From Wolbachia endosymbiont of Diaphorina citri (GTDB lineage: Bacteria; Pseudomonadota; Alphaproteobacteria; Rickettsiales; Anaplasmataceae): a DNA stretch of 64,000 bases. Under the pieces are notes generated by a model. It did no database searches, was not told the origin of the DNA, and worked only from the letters and a program-made list of their open reading frames with translations. Position 1 is the stretch's first letter. Each line of letters begins with the position of its first letter. A program made the translations under genes and the position numbers. Below, piece by piece: positions 9,901-17,804 of this stretch. The stretch is taken from contig NZ_CP051265.2 of NCBI RefSeq assembly GCF_013096535.2, forward strand, positions 1,478,469 through 1,542,468. Reading direction: 5' to 3'.

Positions 9901-10454
9901 AAAAGCGTGCAAGTATTGAACAGTCAGGAAAGATGCAGATGCTAGAAGAGATATTGATAGGAATTAGTGAGCTTGCAGAAAAATCATTGATATTTACTCA
10001 ATACACTGAAATGGGTGAGATTATAGCTAGGCTACTTGAAGAAAAGTTTGAATCAAAAGTGCCATTTTTGCATGGAAGTTTATCCCGTAAAGCACGAGAC
10101 AAAATGGTTAATGATTTTGAAAACTCATTTCGATCAAATATTCTCATAGTATCTTTAAAAGCTGGTGGAACAGGGCTTAATTTAACAGCAGCAAACCATG
10201 TAATACATTACGATTTATGGTGGAATCCAGCAGTGGAAGCACAAGCAACAGATAGAGCGTACCGTATTGGACAAGAACGTAATGTTATGGTGTACAGGCT
10301 ACTTTCAACAGGTACTTTTGAAGAGCGTATTGATGAGATGATTCAAAGCAAGAAAGAGTTAGCAAACTTAACTATAAGTAGCGGTGAAAGTTGGATTACA
10401 GAATTTAGCAATAATCAATTGAAAGATTTGATCAATATAAGAAATGCTGTATAA
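6918..10454 (+). CDS. SNF2-family helicase with SWIM zinc finger
   Basis: 1178 residues. The N-terminal region ends in a SWIM finger (CNCPDWAMPCKH, about residues 119-130). A long helical middle follows. The C-terminal half is a Swi2/Snf2 ATPase: Walker A DDMGLGKT (about 735-742), DEAQ box (about 832), SGTPVENR, and C-lobe motifs GTGLNL and QATDRAYRIGQ. Such proteins are DNA translocases and recur in WO prophages next to replication genes. A start at ATG 6918 keeps a natural N-terminus, although no strong ribosome site is seen. It is divergent from the RuvC-like operon. Confidence 0.95.
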   Translation: MSIYGRTWWGKKWLQSFSEVDYDNRLSRGRTYANTGRAFGIQINGNTITAKVSGSRPHPYKVKITLNELNSSAIRCIIENSPSILPKLINKQLPTLLFDKLNDSGIKLFPSNWEEMNASCNCPDWAMPCKHIAAVIYLIAAEIDKNPFVIFNIHNCDLLSLIDDFGNGKLENIQSILKINDLFKSSSKVKVYDQVNLNDIDLSTIPNLASCIENILTNNPLFFEKNFHSILQTAYKHWQKYPTGKSDYSFYSSKKKLSEEELFTTKWGSIEHWQTFQLFIDDQYQLIQVSNGIANSFVLSESVSRNIAQFLNDIPISLLHKLNPELRFMHIISQFARMLMEKSALVPQILQNKREEFIIRWIPALFNESVKEIHRKISSMCPPLLIQYQKTSIDPEEQVNIAVSLILLGYMANNFPAALDKYREKNTFPSSMDKYRDKHIFALFFTGSAYKFSEFSNREIPQSINLWLSRLYLTDKPYKLYLMVKDYYERFELDIQVSLDDGKSIIKLKKALSNCSTKLSILSDMGMLSEYIPELERSIDDSSRLLFSLDDFAPLFLNILPVLKAIGVIVILPKSLEKILKPKLSLNLSAKGKIEEDRKSFLTLEKLLKFDWKIAIGDKEISITEFKKLLKDSRGLIKIIDQYVLLDDKEVEALLKKFDKLPEHLSQAELMQAALGGELDGAKVGLDQQIKSLFEKLNTYVPVDVPSNLTAQLRPYQKRGFSWLVQNIETGFGSIIADDMGLGKTLQVIAAILYCKNAGFLDEDKVLIVAPTSILSNWQREMERFAPELKLFIYHGQNRELANDYDVALTSYGLARRDKKELNRVGWFLLVIDEAQNIKNPHSEQSKAIKAIAAKNKIAMSGTPVENRLLEYWSIFDFTNKYYLGTPKEFKTHFATPIEKARDKVCLERFMKVTHPFMLRRVKSDKSIIEDLPDKIENNRYCSLTPEQTALYQEVVNTTMKKIERSEGIERKGLILKLINALKQVCNHPSHFGKKKRASIEQSGKMQMLEEILIGISELAEKSLIFTQYTEMGEIIARLLEEKFESKVPFLHGSLSRKARDKMVNDFENSFRSNILIVSLKAGGTGLNLTAANHVIHYDLWWNPAVEAQATDRAYRIGQERNVMVYRLLSTGTFEERIDEMIQSKKELANLTISSGESWITEFSNNQLKDLINIRNAV

Positions 10455-12456
10455 AAAACAAGTTCAGCTATCCACTTCTTATCTTAAAAATGTAAAAAAA
10501 CAACATTTGGCCTGCTAACACATATCTTATCGCATTCGGACTATTATAAGAAAGGCTATACAGAGTATGAATCTGATTTTGATGAATTAATTAAAGCAGG
10601 TGAGAAAATAACTACAACAAAGACCAGCTTGTAGTTGAGTTATCTGTGTTTGACATCTTGTCTACCACCTTTTGTTTTAATTTCAAGGGGGGTGACCCAC
10701 CCTTTAGAAAGCCCTATCTGCCAATAAATAGTGAAAACATAAATCTTTGTCTCCATTGTACGCGATGAAATTGGAGACGTAAATAAATAAATTTAGATCT
10801 TTATCTCCATTTTAAGCAGTTTACGAGCTCCATAGCTTATGTTTATGGCAAAACTTTTTTTCTTTAACTTCACCTACAATTTATTTATAGAGATTATCTA
10901 AAATAACCAGCTTTTATTGCACCGATTTAAAAGATCGTCCACTTTTTTTGAAAAAATATTTTACAATAAATAAAAAACATGATAGAATAAAATGAGGTTT
11001 TTTGTAGTAAGTAAAAGTTTAAGGTAAAAGATAATTTACAAATGCCTCATAATCGAGTTTTGAGCTACCTTACATGAGTAACTTAGGTTCTGGTTGTACA
11101 ATTGTACCCTGAAGTCGTAGAATCTTTTTAAAACGCTATTATCAGCTATCTTGTCTTTTGTAAGCATTTATCTTTTTTAGGTTATCCAAAATGCAATAGT
11201 AGATTTTTCATATTTTTGTCTCTGTGTTGTATTTTTATTTAGGGCGATCTGATTCATTAAGTTTTTTGAAAATGGAAAAGTAACATCTTATAGGTATTAA
11301 ATGGATAAAAATGCAGAATTTCAATGGTTTAAGTGTATTATATTTCTATTTCTTTATTTTGAAATTTTGCTGGAAAACTCAGAACGGCTTTTTACTCCTT
11401 AAAACCTTACTTTGAAGAATAGGCCACAGTAGTAGATTAGGCATTTACCATAAAAATGTTACCTTTAGCTATTTTTAAAGGCTATTAAAGTTTAGTGATA
11501 CCTTTAATTATCTTACAATAACTCGGTTTATGTCTACTAATATCATGAAATGCAGCTGGTCCACCTGTATGCATAAGTAGTTAGAGTAGGTTATAGGTGG
11601 CTTTAAAAAACCGGTTAGTTGCCACTTGAGTTTATTTTTTAAATGACTTTTATATTTCGGTTAAAAATTTAAATGGACGGTATATTAGCCTTTTTGAAAA
11701 CCATTTCAGTTGAGCACCGCGGAACTTCTCTTAAGGTTTATATTATAATAAACTTATTACAGTTCATGTTTTTTTGCTTAACTTGTTATTTAAAAATTAA
11801 AAAAGTAATAAATTAAACACTTAAGCGCGTTAATAATATTTAGGTAGGTATTATGAAAGGTACATATCCTATATGTTCTATTATTATATATTATTATTTA
11901 TTATATATATAATATATAAGGTTTTACCTGAAACTGGGCTACACTCAAAAACCCTCTATAATCCTAGCTTTTAAAGCAATTAAGAAGTTTTTTTGAATTT
12001 CAAACTTAAATTACTCTTAACCCTTTAATATAGCCGGGTTTTTTCCTTTTAGGAGATTTCATTTTCCAATCTAAAATGGCTTAAACTGCCAAAAATCTAT
12101 GTAATCTCGAATCTAAAGTACTTAATTCACAAGTAATTATTATGAATACCTTTACCAATATAGCGTTTTGTGGCTACTTCTTATAGACTCTCCCCTGAGT
12201 ATATTGTAAACACGTTAAGCTCTATTAAAGTTTAATAGAAAAATCGTAATGAAAAAAATTTTAGAGCAAATCATATTTCAGACTGCATTTCTAGTATATA
12301 TCTGTTATGGAGGAGAAAAAAGGATGGCTTATTTGGTTATTCTCATAAGCAAAGTATAGTATATTTTGCAACATAATGCAGATGCAACTTATAGGCGGCC
12401 TTTTTGTTTAAAGTTAAAATGAAATTAAATTTTGTAATTTTTTTGAGGAGTGTAAG
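10455..12456. other. 2 kb gene-poor stretch
   Basis: No frame longer than about 35 codons with a credible start was found. It is very AT-rich, with an AT-only hairpin-like tract near 11880-11930. A short open run at about 10540-10630 (ending KAGEKITTTKTSL) looks like the tail of a decayed gene. A GC-rich small hairpin (GGGTG/CACCC) lies near 10688-10701 and could be a weak terminator. The rest shows nothing I can name; it is probably a graveyard of lost genes. Confidence 0.5.
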
Positions 12457-12636
12457 TTGAGAGCAGAGTTAAATTTTCAATACCACCATTTACCTCTACA
12501 GAAGAGAACTTTTTTAGTGTTGCCTATATATTTTTGTAGTTTTTCGGACGAATTTGAAATTGAACGTATATATATACTACAGGGGCATATGAAAGATAAG
12601 AGAACGGAGTTGTGCAAAATTCTTAAAAAAAAGTGA
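12457..12636 (+). CDS. Small hypothetical protein (59 aa), candidate
   Basis: The frame opens at TTG 12457, preceded by a strong GAGGAG site (12445-12450) with a 6-nt spacer, and stays open for 59 codons in a region otherwise full of stops. The product is mixed hydrophobic then basic (ends HMKDKRTELCKILKKK). I do not recognise it. It lies just upstream of the palindrome pair and the Toprim gene, so it may be a small phage regulator. The alternative is a fragment of a decayed gene. Confidence 0.4.
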   Translation: MRAELNFQYHHLPLQKRTFLVLPIYFCSFSDEFEIERIYILQGHMKDKRTELCKILKKK

Positions 12637-12659
12637 ACAGTTTTTGTAATTTTGTTGAA

Positions 12660-12673
12660 CTTACTATAGTAAG
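12660..12673. promoter_or_regulatory. Palindrome CTTACTATAGTAAG, candidate operator 1
   Basis: A perfect 14-nt palindrome. Its inner 12 nt (TTACTATAGTAA) recur exactly at 12791-12802, 130 nt further on, in the same upstream region of the Toprim gene. Paired identical palindromes in front of an early phage operon are typical repressor sites. The dual-XRE regulators of this window are possible binders, but that is inference. Confidence 0.45.
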
Positions 12674-12763
12674 ACCTAGCAAACCTAGTCTTCTGAATTG
12701 CAAATATTTGGAGTAAATATGGACAGTGTCAACTTACGCTTGAAAAAAAATTTCTCTACCCTT

Positions 12764-12791
12764 CCGGAAAAACATGTGAGAAATCCGGTAT
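12764..12791 (+). promoter_or_regulatory. Shared 28-nt element, copy B (upstream of the Toprim gene)
   Basis: Reads CCGGAAAAA, a 3-nt variable core, then GTGAGAAATCCGGTAT; near-identical to 6735-6762 (minus). It is directly followed by, and shares one base with, the second TTACTATAGTAA palindrome. It lies about 140 nt before the Toprim start. Confidence 0.5.
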
Positions 12792-12802
12792 TACTATAGT
12801 AA
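12791..12802. promoter_or_regulatory. Palindrome TTACTATAGTAA, candidate operator 2
   Basis: Exact second copy of the 12-nt palindrome at 12661-12672, fused to the end of shared element B. The embedded TATAGT could also act as a -10 box, in which case a bound repressor would block it. Confidence 0.4.
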
Positions 12803-12932
12803 AAGGTACAGAGACATCTCTCTACCTATTTATGACTGTATTTTAAATTACCAGCCTTTAAGAACATCATCGTTAGCAGAAAAAAAGACATTTTGTCAAC
12901 AAACATAGCTTATTTTAACAGGAGAAAACAAT

Positions 12933-13796
12933 ATGCATGACAAGCAAGCTTTATTTGAAAGAGCAGCAGAAGTAAAAGCAGAACTACTCTCAAGAATAGA
13001 ATCATCTTTATCCTACTTATTACCAAATGGTACTTTCCACGGTGGTAAGTTCTATGTTGGTAATATTAGAGGAGATAAAGGGAAAAGTTTAGTAGTAGAA
13101 ACAAGAGGAGAAAGAGCCGGATTATGGCACGATTTTGCTACTGGTGAAGGCGGAGATATACTTAATCTCTGGTGGGATGTTACTAGTCAGACTAAGTTTC
13201 TTGATACCATAGAAGATATAGAAAAATGGCTTGGTCACTCAACAAACCATAAAGAAGAATTTTCAGAACGTTTAATAGCATGTTGGGACTATCATGATGA
13301 AAATAATCAAGTAATAGCTAAAATTTACCGTTATGATAGCACTTCAGGGAAAAAACGATATAGCTGTTTTGATGTAAAAAACTCAAGTAGTACTGCTCCA
13401 GATCCAAGGCCTTTGTACAATGTTCCAGATATAATTAAATCCGATAAAATTGTTTTTGTTGAAGGTGAAAAGTGTGCTGAAGCTTTAATAAGCAATGATA
13501 TAACAGCCACAACAATGATGTTTGGAGCAAATTCACCTGTGGATAAAACAGATTGGGCTCCGCTAAAAGGTAAACACATAACCATATGGCCAGACAACGA
13601 TAGTTCAGGTCAGAAATATGCTGAAAATGTTGCAAAGAAGCTTTTAGATATAGGCGTTGCATCGCTTTCTATTCTTAAAATTCCACAAGATAAACCAAAA
13701 GCTTGGGATGCTGCTGATTGTATTAAAGAAGGAGTAGACGTCGAAAGATTTTTAACCTCAACTGTTTCTCTCCCATATACAAAAAACGTTACTTAA
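12933..13796 (+). CDS. Toprim-domain primase-like protein (N-terminal half of a primase/RepA gene)
   Basis: 287 residues from ATG 12933, with AGGAG a few nt upstream. The N-terminus has the zinc-less primase-associated pattern RAGLWHDFATGEGGDIL; the Toprim fold follows, with FVEGEKCAEAL (catalytic Glu about 176) and IWPDNDSSG (Asp pair about 220). It would synthesise primers or bind single-stranded DNA for phage replication. The stop TAA (13794-13796) is in the same frame as the RepA-like helicase that follows, separated by 9 nt, so this was probably one long primase-helicase. Confidence 0.8.
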   Translation: MHDKQALFERAAEVKAELLSRIESSLSYLLPNGTFHGGKFYVGNIRGDKGKSLVVETRGERAGLWHDFATGEGGDILNLWWDVTSQTKFLDTIEDIEKWLGHSTNHKEEFSERLIACWDYHDENNQVIAKIYRYDSTSGKKRYSCFDVKNSSSTAPDPRPLYNVPDIIKSDKIVFVEGEKCAEALISNDITATTMMFGANSPVDKTDWAPLKGKHITIWPDNDSSGQKYAENVAKKLLDIGVASLSILKIPQDKPKAWDAADCIKEGVDVERFLTSTVSLPYTKNVT

Positions 13797-13805
13797 TTTC
13801 CTGTA

Positions 13806-14990
13806 TTGCAGTACCTAAATGACAAATCACCAATGCCAGAAGACATAATTGCTCCTAGAGTTTTAACTCCTAGTGGTCTTTTAGTTTTTGCTGGCGCGCC
13901 TAAAGTGGGAAAAAGTGACTTTCTTATTTCTTGGCTTTTTCATATGGCATCTGGAATTCCATTTTTTGATATGGTGCCAAAAAGGCCCTTAAGAATCTTC
14001 TACCTTCAGACTGAAATCGGTTACCACTATATGCGTGAACGGCTGCAACAGATGAAACTTAGTGAAGAGCTTATTAAACTTGCTGCAAACAATTTAGTTA
14101 TTACACCACAGACTAAGCTGCTTTTAAATGAAAATGGCATTAAAGATATCGTAACTGAAGCAGAAAGAAACTTTGACCTAAACACCATTGATATCATAGC
14201 GGTAGATCCATTGCGTAACGTTTTTGATGCTGATGAATACGGTAACGAAAATGATAATAATGCCATGATTTTCTTTCTCCAGGAGAGAGTTGAAAAACTT
14301 CGTTCTCTAATCAATCCAGATGCTGGAGTTATTCTTGTGCACCATACAAAGAAAATGCAAAAGAAACTATTAGAAGAAGATCCATTTCAAAGTTTTAGTG
14401 GCGCTAGCAGCTTACGAGGATTCTATACCACTGGAATGATCATGTTTAGGCCTGATGAGAAGAACAGCTATCGTCAACTGATGTTTGAGTTGCGTAATGG
14501 AAATTCTGTTATGCCAAAATTTGTTGATAAAGTTAATGGTCATTGGTACGAAGTTGACGCTGAGTCACAAAGGTTAATAAATAAAGACTATGGTGAAAAA
14601 CTAGATGCCGAACGTTCTCGTAGATATGACATCATCTTGGACTTAATATTTGCAGAAGGACGTAAGGGTCATGCTTATACAATTAATCAGTTTTGTCAGG
14701 TATTTGAAAATAAAGAAGGTCTTGGCAGTACACATTCTATTCGTGATCGTCTCGATGTTCTTGCTACCAAAGGCTACGTTAAATTCAACAAAGAAGGCAA
14801 AAACGCTGCAAGAAACAAATACGGAGTACTTTGTGTTGAAGGTATGGAATTTGGGCAAAAAATATTTAATCCAGAGAAAAACAAAAAGGTTACAGTCTAT
14901 CACAGGTTACTACCCACACACTACAAGTCACCACACTATGGCAGCGTAATTCCTGTAGAAAATCCAAATACTTGGGTTTATCACAATTAA
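13806..14990 (+). CDS. RepA-like replicative helicase (RecA-fold ATPase)
   Basis: 394 residues with Walker A GAPKVGKSD (about residues 31-39), Walker B IIAVDP (about 135) and an LVHHTKKM strand typical of RepA/AAA_25 helicases. The C-terminal third has a winged-helix look (HSIRDRLDVLATKGYV). It is in frame with the Toprim gene; between the TAA and this frame there is no ribosome site, and the first start-like codons are TTG 13806 and ATG 13833. It is therefore either made by readthrough or dead. Confidence 0.8.
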   Translation: MQYLNDKSPMPEDIIAPRVLTPSGLLVFAGAPKVGKSDFLISWLFHMASGIPFFDMVPKRPLRIFYLQTEIGYHYMRERLQQMKLSEELIKLAANNLVITPQTKLLLNENGIKDIVTEAERNFDLNTIDIIAVDPLRNVFDADEYGNENDNNAMIFFLQERVEKLRSLINPDAGVILVHHTKKMQKKLLEEDPFQSFSGASSLRGFYTTGMIMFRPDEKNSYRQLMFELRNGNSVMPKFVDKVNGHWYEVDAESQRLINKDYGEKLDAERSRRYDIILDLIFAEGRKGHAYTINQFCQVFENKEGLGSTHSIRDRLDVLATKGYVKFNKEGKNAARNKYGVLCVEGMEFGQKIFNPEKNKKVTVYHRLLPTHYKSPHYGSVIPVENPNTWVYHN

Positions 14991-15028
14991 CACTTTAATC
15001 ATTTCTTAATTAGAGGGGGAAAATATGC

Positions 15029-15459
15029 GTGCGCCAAGCAAAGTGCGTAAAGTCCAGTTGGTGAAAATCCAACCCAGGCAAAGCCTAGCCAGCAGGCTGG
15101 AACAAACCACTATGCTGCGTAAGGTAACGAGCGTAGTAAAGCTAGTGGAATGGACAACACAGGGTACAACGAAAGTGAAGGTATTGAGTCCCGAAATTCT
15201 CGATGTCATAGAGGTCGACACTTTTCATATAGTGGAAGACAGCAAGAAGGGTAACGATAAGGCAAGTTATCACTCACTCTATCGGGATCTGAGGCCGTAT
15301 CACGTGTTGAGATGGAGTTTACGTAAACTTGGGAGATCCTTTGTATTCCTATTAAGGTACGTTGGAACAAGTCAACAAAGGCGAGTACTGACGGAAGATA
15401 CAAAGGAAGTCGGACTGACCTTACCCAGAAAAAGTAGACAGGTAGTTAAGACGTTTTTT
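15029..15459 (+). ncRNA. Group II intron, 5' fragment (domain I and part of what follows)
   Basis: Begins with GTGCGCC (consensus GUGYG) and continues with the structured, GC-richer sequence of a bacterial group II intron: hairpins GTTGG/CCAAC and AGCCT/AGGCT near 15055-15100, then many short paired blocks. No reverse-transcriptase frame or domain V follows, because the sequence breaks off at the IS3 remnant near 15459. A 146-codon frame through it is a by-product of the RNA. It sits just after the RepA-like stop, a typical intron landing position. Confidence 0.55.
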
Positions 15460-16296
15460 TCATGAAAATGATGAATCAAATTTTTCAGGAATGCAATAGT
15501 TAATAGTAGAATGTCTACGTTGTTTGTTATAAAAAATTTCTATGTATTCAAATATTGCGGTTCTAGCTTGTTGTGCGGAGTGTTGTGAGGTATCAATGAG
15601 TAATTCCCTCTTTAGTGAACTAAAAAAGCTCTCCGAAACAGCATTATCGTAACAACAACCTTTGTGACTCATGCTAGAAATAATACTTTTTGTATTCAGT
15701 AAAAATTGATAATTTTTAGAGGTGTACTGTGATCCTTGATCGCTATGAAATACTAGATTTTTAACGGGTTTGCGCCTATCAACAGCCATCAATAAAGCAT
15801 CTATAACTAATTGCTTATTTATTGAATTACTCATTGACCAACCAACTACCATGCGTGAATATAAATCTATTATTGCTGCCAAATATAGCCATCCTTCGTT
15901 GGTGTTTATGTATGTAATATCAGTTACCCATATCTTGTTTGGCTGATCAGTGGTGAAATTCTGATCCAATATGTTAGGAGTTATAACTCTATTGTCTGTT
16001 TGAAGTTTCTTAGTCTTAAACCTTCGTCTAAGTTGGGCTTGAATGCCATTTTCCTGCATAACATTTTGCACTGTTTTGATGTTATAATTTTTACCTAAAA
16101 CCTTTAATTCAGCGTGGATTTTGGGAGCTCCGTATCTGCATTGTGACGCTTGATATATCTTTTGAATATCTTTTATGAGCTCTTCTCTTGTTGATTTTTT
16201 ATTACTTTTTTCCTTAGAACCTGTACGTGATCTCAAAAAAGGGATAGAATGAGAGGATAAAGTATATAAAGTAGGATATGCGAAATTTATATCCAA
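15460..16296 (-). pseudogene. IS3-family transposase (orfB), N-terminally truncated
   Basis: The rve/integrase core is complete: WVTDITY (first Asp), FHSDQGSQYTS (second Asp) and the Glu in SFFSSLKRE, preceded by the CRYGAPKIH helical region. Residues 1-27 of the open frame come from the left end of the IS5 element read backwards; true IS3 sequence begins near 16216 at KEKSNKKS. orfA and the 5' terminal repeat are missing. It is probably immobile. Confidence 0.85.
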
Positions 16297-16610
16297 GTGA
16301 TATAAGTCGAGAAAAGTTTGAGATTATTGTAGCAGATCTGGAGTCTTGCAGGAAGAGAACAAAGCCAAGAACACTTGATTTATATGATGTATTTTGTGGA
16401 GTATTATACGTCTTAAAAAGTGGCTGCCAGTGGAGAATGTTACCAAAAGAGTTTCCAAAATGGCGGAATTGTTACGACTATTTTAAGAAGTGGAGTGAAA
16501 AAGCAGATGCAAATAAAGAAAGTGTTCTGGAGCTGGTATTAAAAAAAAATAGTTGGCGTGGTCCGACAAAACAATGGTCGGAAAGAAAAAACCAGCTTCT
16601 GCATAATTGA
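16278..16610 (+). CDS. IS5 transposase, first frame
   Basis: 110 codons covering the N-terminal DUF4096-like region (LYDVFCGVLYVLKSGCQWRM, WRNCYDYFKKW). It overlaps the second frame. An A9 run at 16541-16549 lies where the family sequence passes into the next frame, so full transposase needs slippage or frameshifting there. Confidence 0.8.
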   Translation: MRNLYPSDISREKFEIIVADLESCRKRTKPRTLDLYDVFCGVLYVLKSGCQWRMLPKEFPKWRNCYDYFKKWSEKADANKESVLELVLKKNSWRGPTKQWSERKNQLLHN

Positions 16611-17070
16611 TGCACAAAGTGTAAAAAATGCAGATACTGCTGAAGAAAAAGGCTATGATGCAGGCAAAAAGGTTTCAGGAATAAAACGCCATATTGCGGT
16701 AGATACGCAAGGTTTACCCCACGCAATTTATATAACAACGGCAGAAATAACTGATCGTAGTAGCGCTGTGAGAATGGTTAAAAATGCTAAAGAAAACCTA
16801 TCTGAAGTTAAAAATATACTAGTTGATGCTGGCTACACAGGAGAAAATTTTGCAACACAAATAAAAGCAACTATTGGCGCTACCGTTGAAGTAATAAAGC
16901 GAAACGAATTACACACCTTTGTCGTATTGCCGAAAAGATGGGTTGTTGAGAGATCTTTTGCTTGGTTGCAAAAATATAGGCGATTGTGGAAAAATTGCGA
17001 GCGGAAACTCAACACTAGCCTGCAAATGGTCGTTCTTGCTTTCGCTGCTTTGCTTCTGAAAAGATTATGA
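16558..17070 (+). CDS. IS5 transposase, second frame (DDE catalytic part)
   Basis: 170 codons with the catalytic IIDAQSVKN (Asp), VDAGYTGENF (Asp) and the C-terminal WVVERSFAWLQKYRRL (Glu). The residues just upstream in this frame (KKIVG) belong to the family sequence, supporting a join at the poly-A run in place of independent translation from GTG 16558. Complete to the terminal repeat, so the element may still be mobile. Confidence 0.8.
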   Translation: MVRQNNGRKEKTSFCIIDAQSVKNADTAEEKGYDAGKKVSGIKRHIAVDTQGLPHAIYITTAEITDRSSAVRMVKNAKENLSEVKNILVDAGYTGENFATQIKATIGATVEVIKRNELHTFVVLPKRWVVERSFAWLQKYRRLWKNCERKLNTSLQMVVLAFAALLLKRL

Positions 17071-17489
17071 ACAGGCTCTTACGCATTGCTTCTGAAAATT
17101 GTAACCTAGATGTAGTAAAGTTTTCAGTAAAGAACCTATTGAGCATTAACACACAAATTCCTAGATTAACAGCGCTACATTGTGCAGCAGAGGGAAAGTG
17201 TCTAAAATTAGTAAAATTTCTAGTGAATGAAGGAGTTAATATAAATGATACAGGTAGATATAAAGGATGGACAGTATTACATTCTGCCGCATACGGAGGC
17301 AATTTAGAGATAGTTAAGTTCTTATTAGAAAGAGGTGCTAATCCTAATACTAGAGATACAGATGGAAAAAATCCTCGAGATGTAGCTGTAATAGAATCAA
17401 GGCGCAACAAAGACAAGCCCTACGATCAAATAATAAAGCTACTTGCAGAAGCAGAGGATCGATACGAATCAACAAAAAGTAATCACTAA
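17067..17489 (+). CDS. Ankyrin-repeat protein, 5' truncated; start codon supplied by IS5
   Basis: 140 codons. Ankyrin sequence begins right after the IS5 end (LRIASENCNLDVVKF) and includes two good repeats (TALHCAAEGKCLKLVKFL, TVLHSAAYGGNLEIVKFL) and a capping repeat. The ATG at 17067 and the next few codons lie in the IS5 inverted repeat, so the true N-terminus is gone. A short fusion product could still be made if a promoter reads through. Confidence 0.7.
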   Translation: MNRLLRIASENCNLDVVKFSVKNLLSINTQIPRLTALHCAAEGKCLKLVKFLVNEGVNINDTGRYKGWTVLHSAAYGGNLEIVKFLLERGANPNTRDTDGKNPRDVAVIESRRNKDKPYDQIIKLLAEAEDRYESTKSNH

Positions 17490-17556
17490 AGCTGTAAGTT
17501 TTCTATAATCTATATATAAACTTCTCAAGCTATCCATAATAGATTAATACCTTCAC

Positions 17557-17784
17557 ATGAAAAAGCAAAAAATCCCAATTACGGTAATTATTACCATATT
17601 AATCCAAACAGTAGCATTGATATGGTGGTTATCCAAGTTAGACTCAAGGGTACAATTTCACGATAAACTGATTGAATATGGTTTAATGGAAAAAGTGTTA
17701 GTACTTGAGGAAAGGGTAAAAAATCTTTCTGAGGAATTGGATGAGTTTAAATTGCAGGTTTTAAGCGGAAAAATTAAATCTTAA
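17557..17784 (+). CDS. Small membrane protein with coiled coil
   Basis: 75 residues: a short basic start (MKKQK), one membrane helix (about 6-26, ending in WW), then a charged heptad-like helix (LEERVKNLSEELDEFKLQV). This resembles small phage membrane-anchored helpers (holin- or spanin-like) but no family is certain. It lies 20 nt before the patatin gene, so the two are likely co-transcribed. Confidence 0.65.
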   Translation: MKKQKIPITVIITILIQTVALIWWLSKLDSRVQFHDKLIEYGLMEKVLVLEERVKNLSEELDEFKLQVLSGKIKS

Positions 17785-17804
17785 TATCCTTACCTAAATT
17801 CATA

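Larger units (their letters stand above)
16217..17078 (+). mobile_element. IS5-family element (IS1031 group, ISWpi1-like)
   Basis: 862-bp element with imperfect terminal inverted repeats: left GAACCTGTACGTGATC, right read inward GAGCCTGTTCATAATC. Both ends are flanked by TTA (16214-16216 and 17079-17081), fitting the TNA target preference of this group. Left flank is the IS3 remnant, right flank an ankyrin gene. The left neighbour has lost its upstream part, so a deletion preceded or followed insertion. Confidence 0.8.

Noticed and set aside
15025..15465. 146-codon plus-strand frame
   Set aside because: The sequence is structured group II intron RNA; the peptide has no protein-like pattern and the frame starts at the intron boundary.
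16214..17081. TTA repeats as proof of a simple IS5 insertion
   Set aside because: Three bases are weak evidence and the two flanks belong to unrelated, truncated genes; a deletion or recombination is equally likely.
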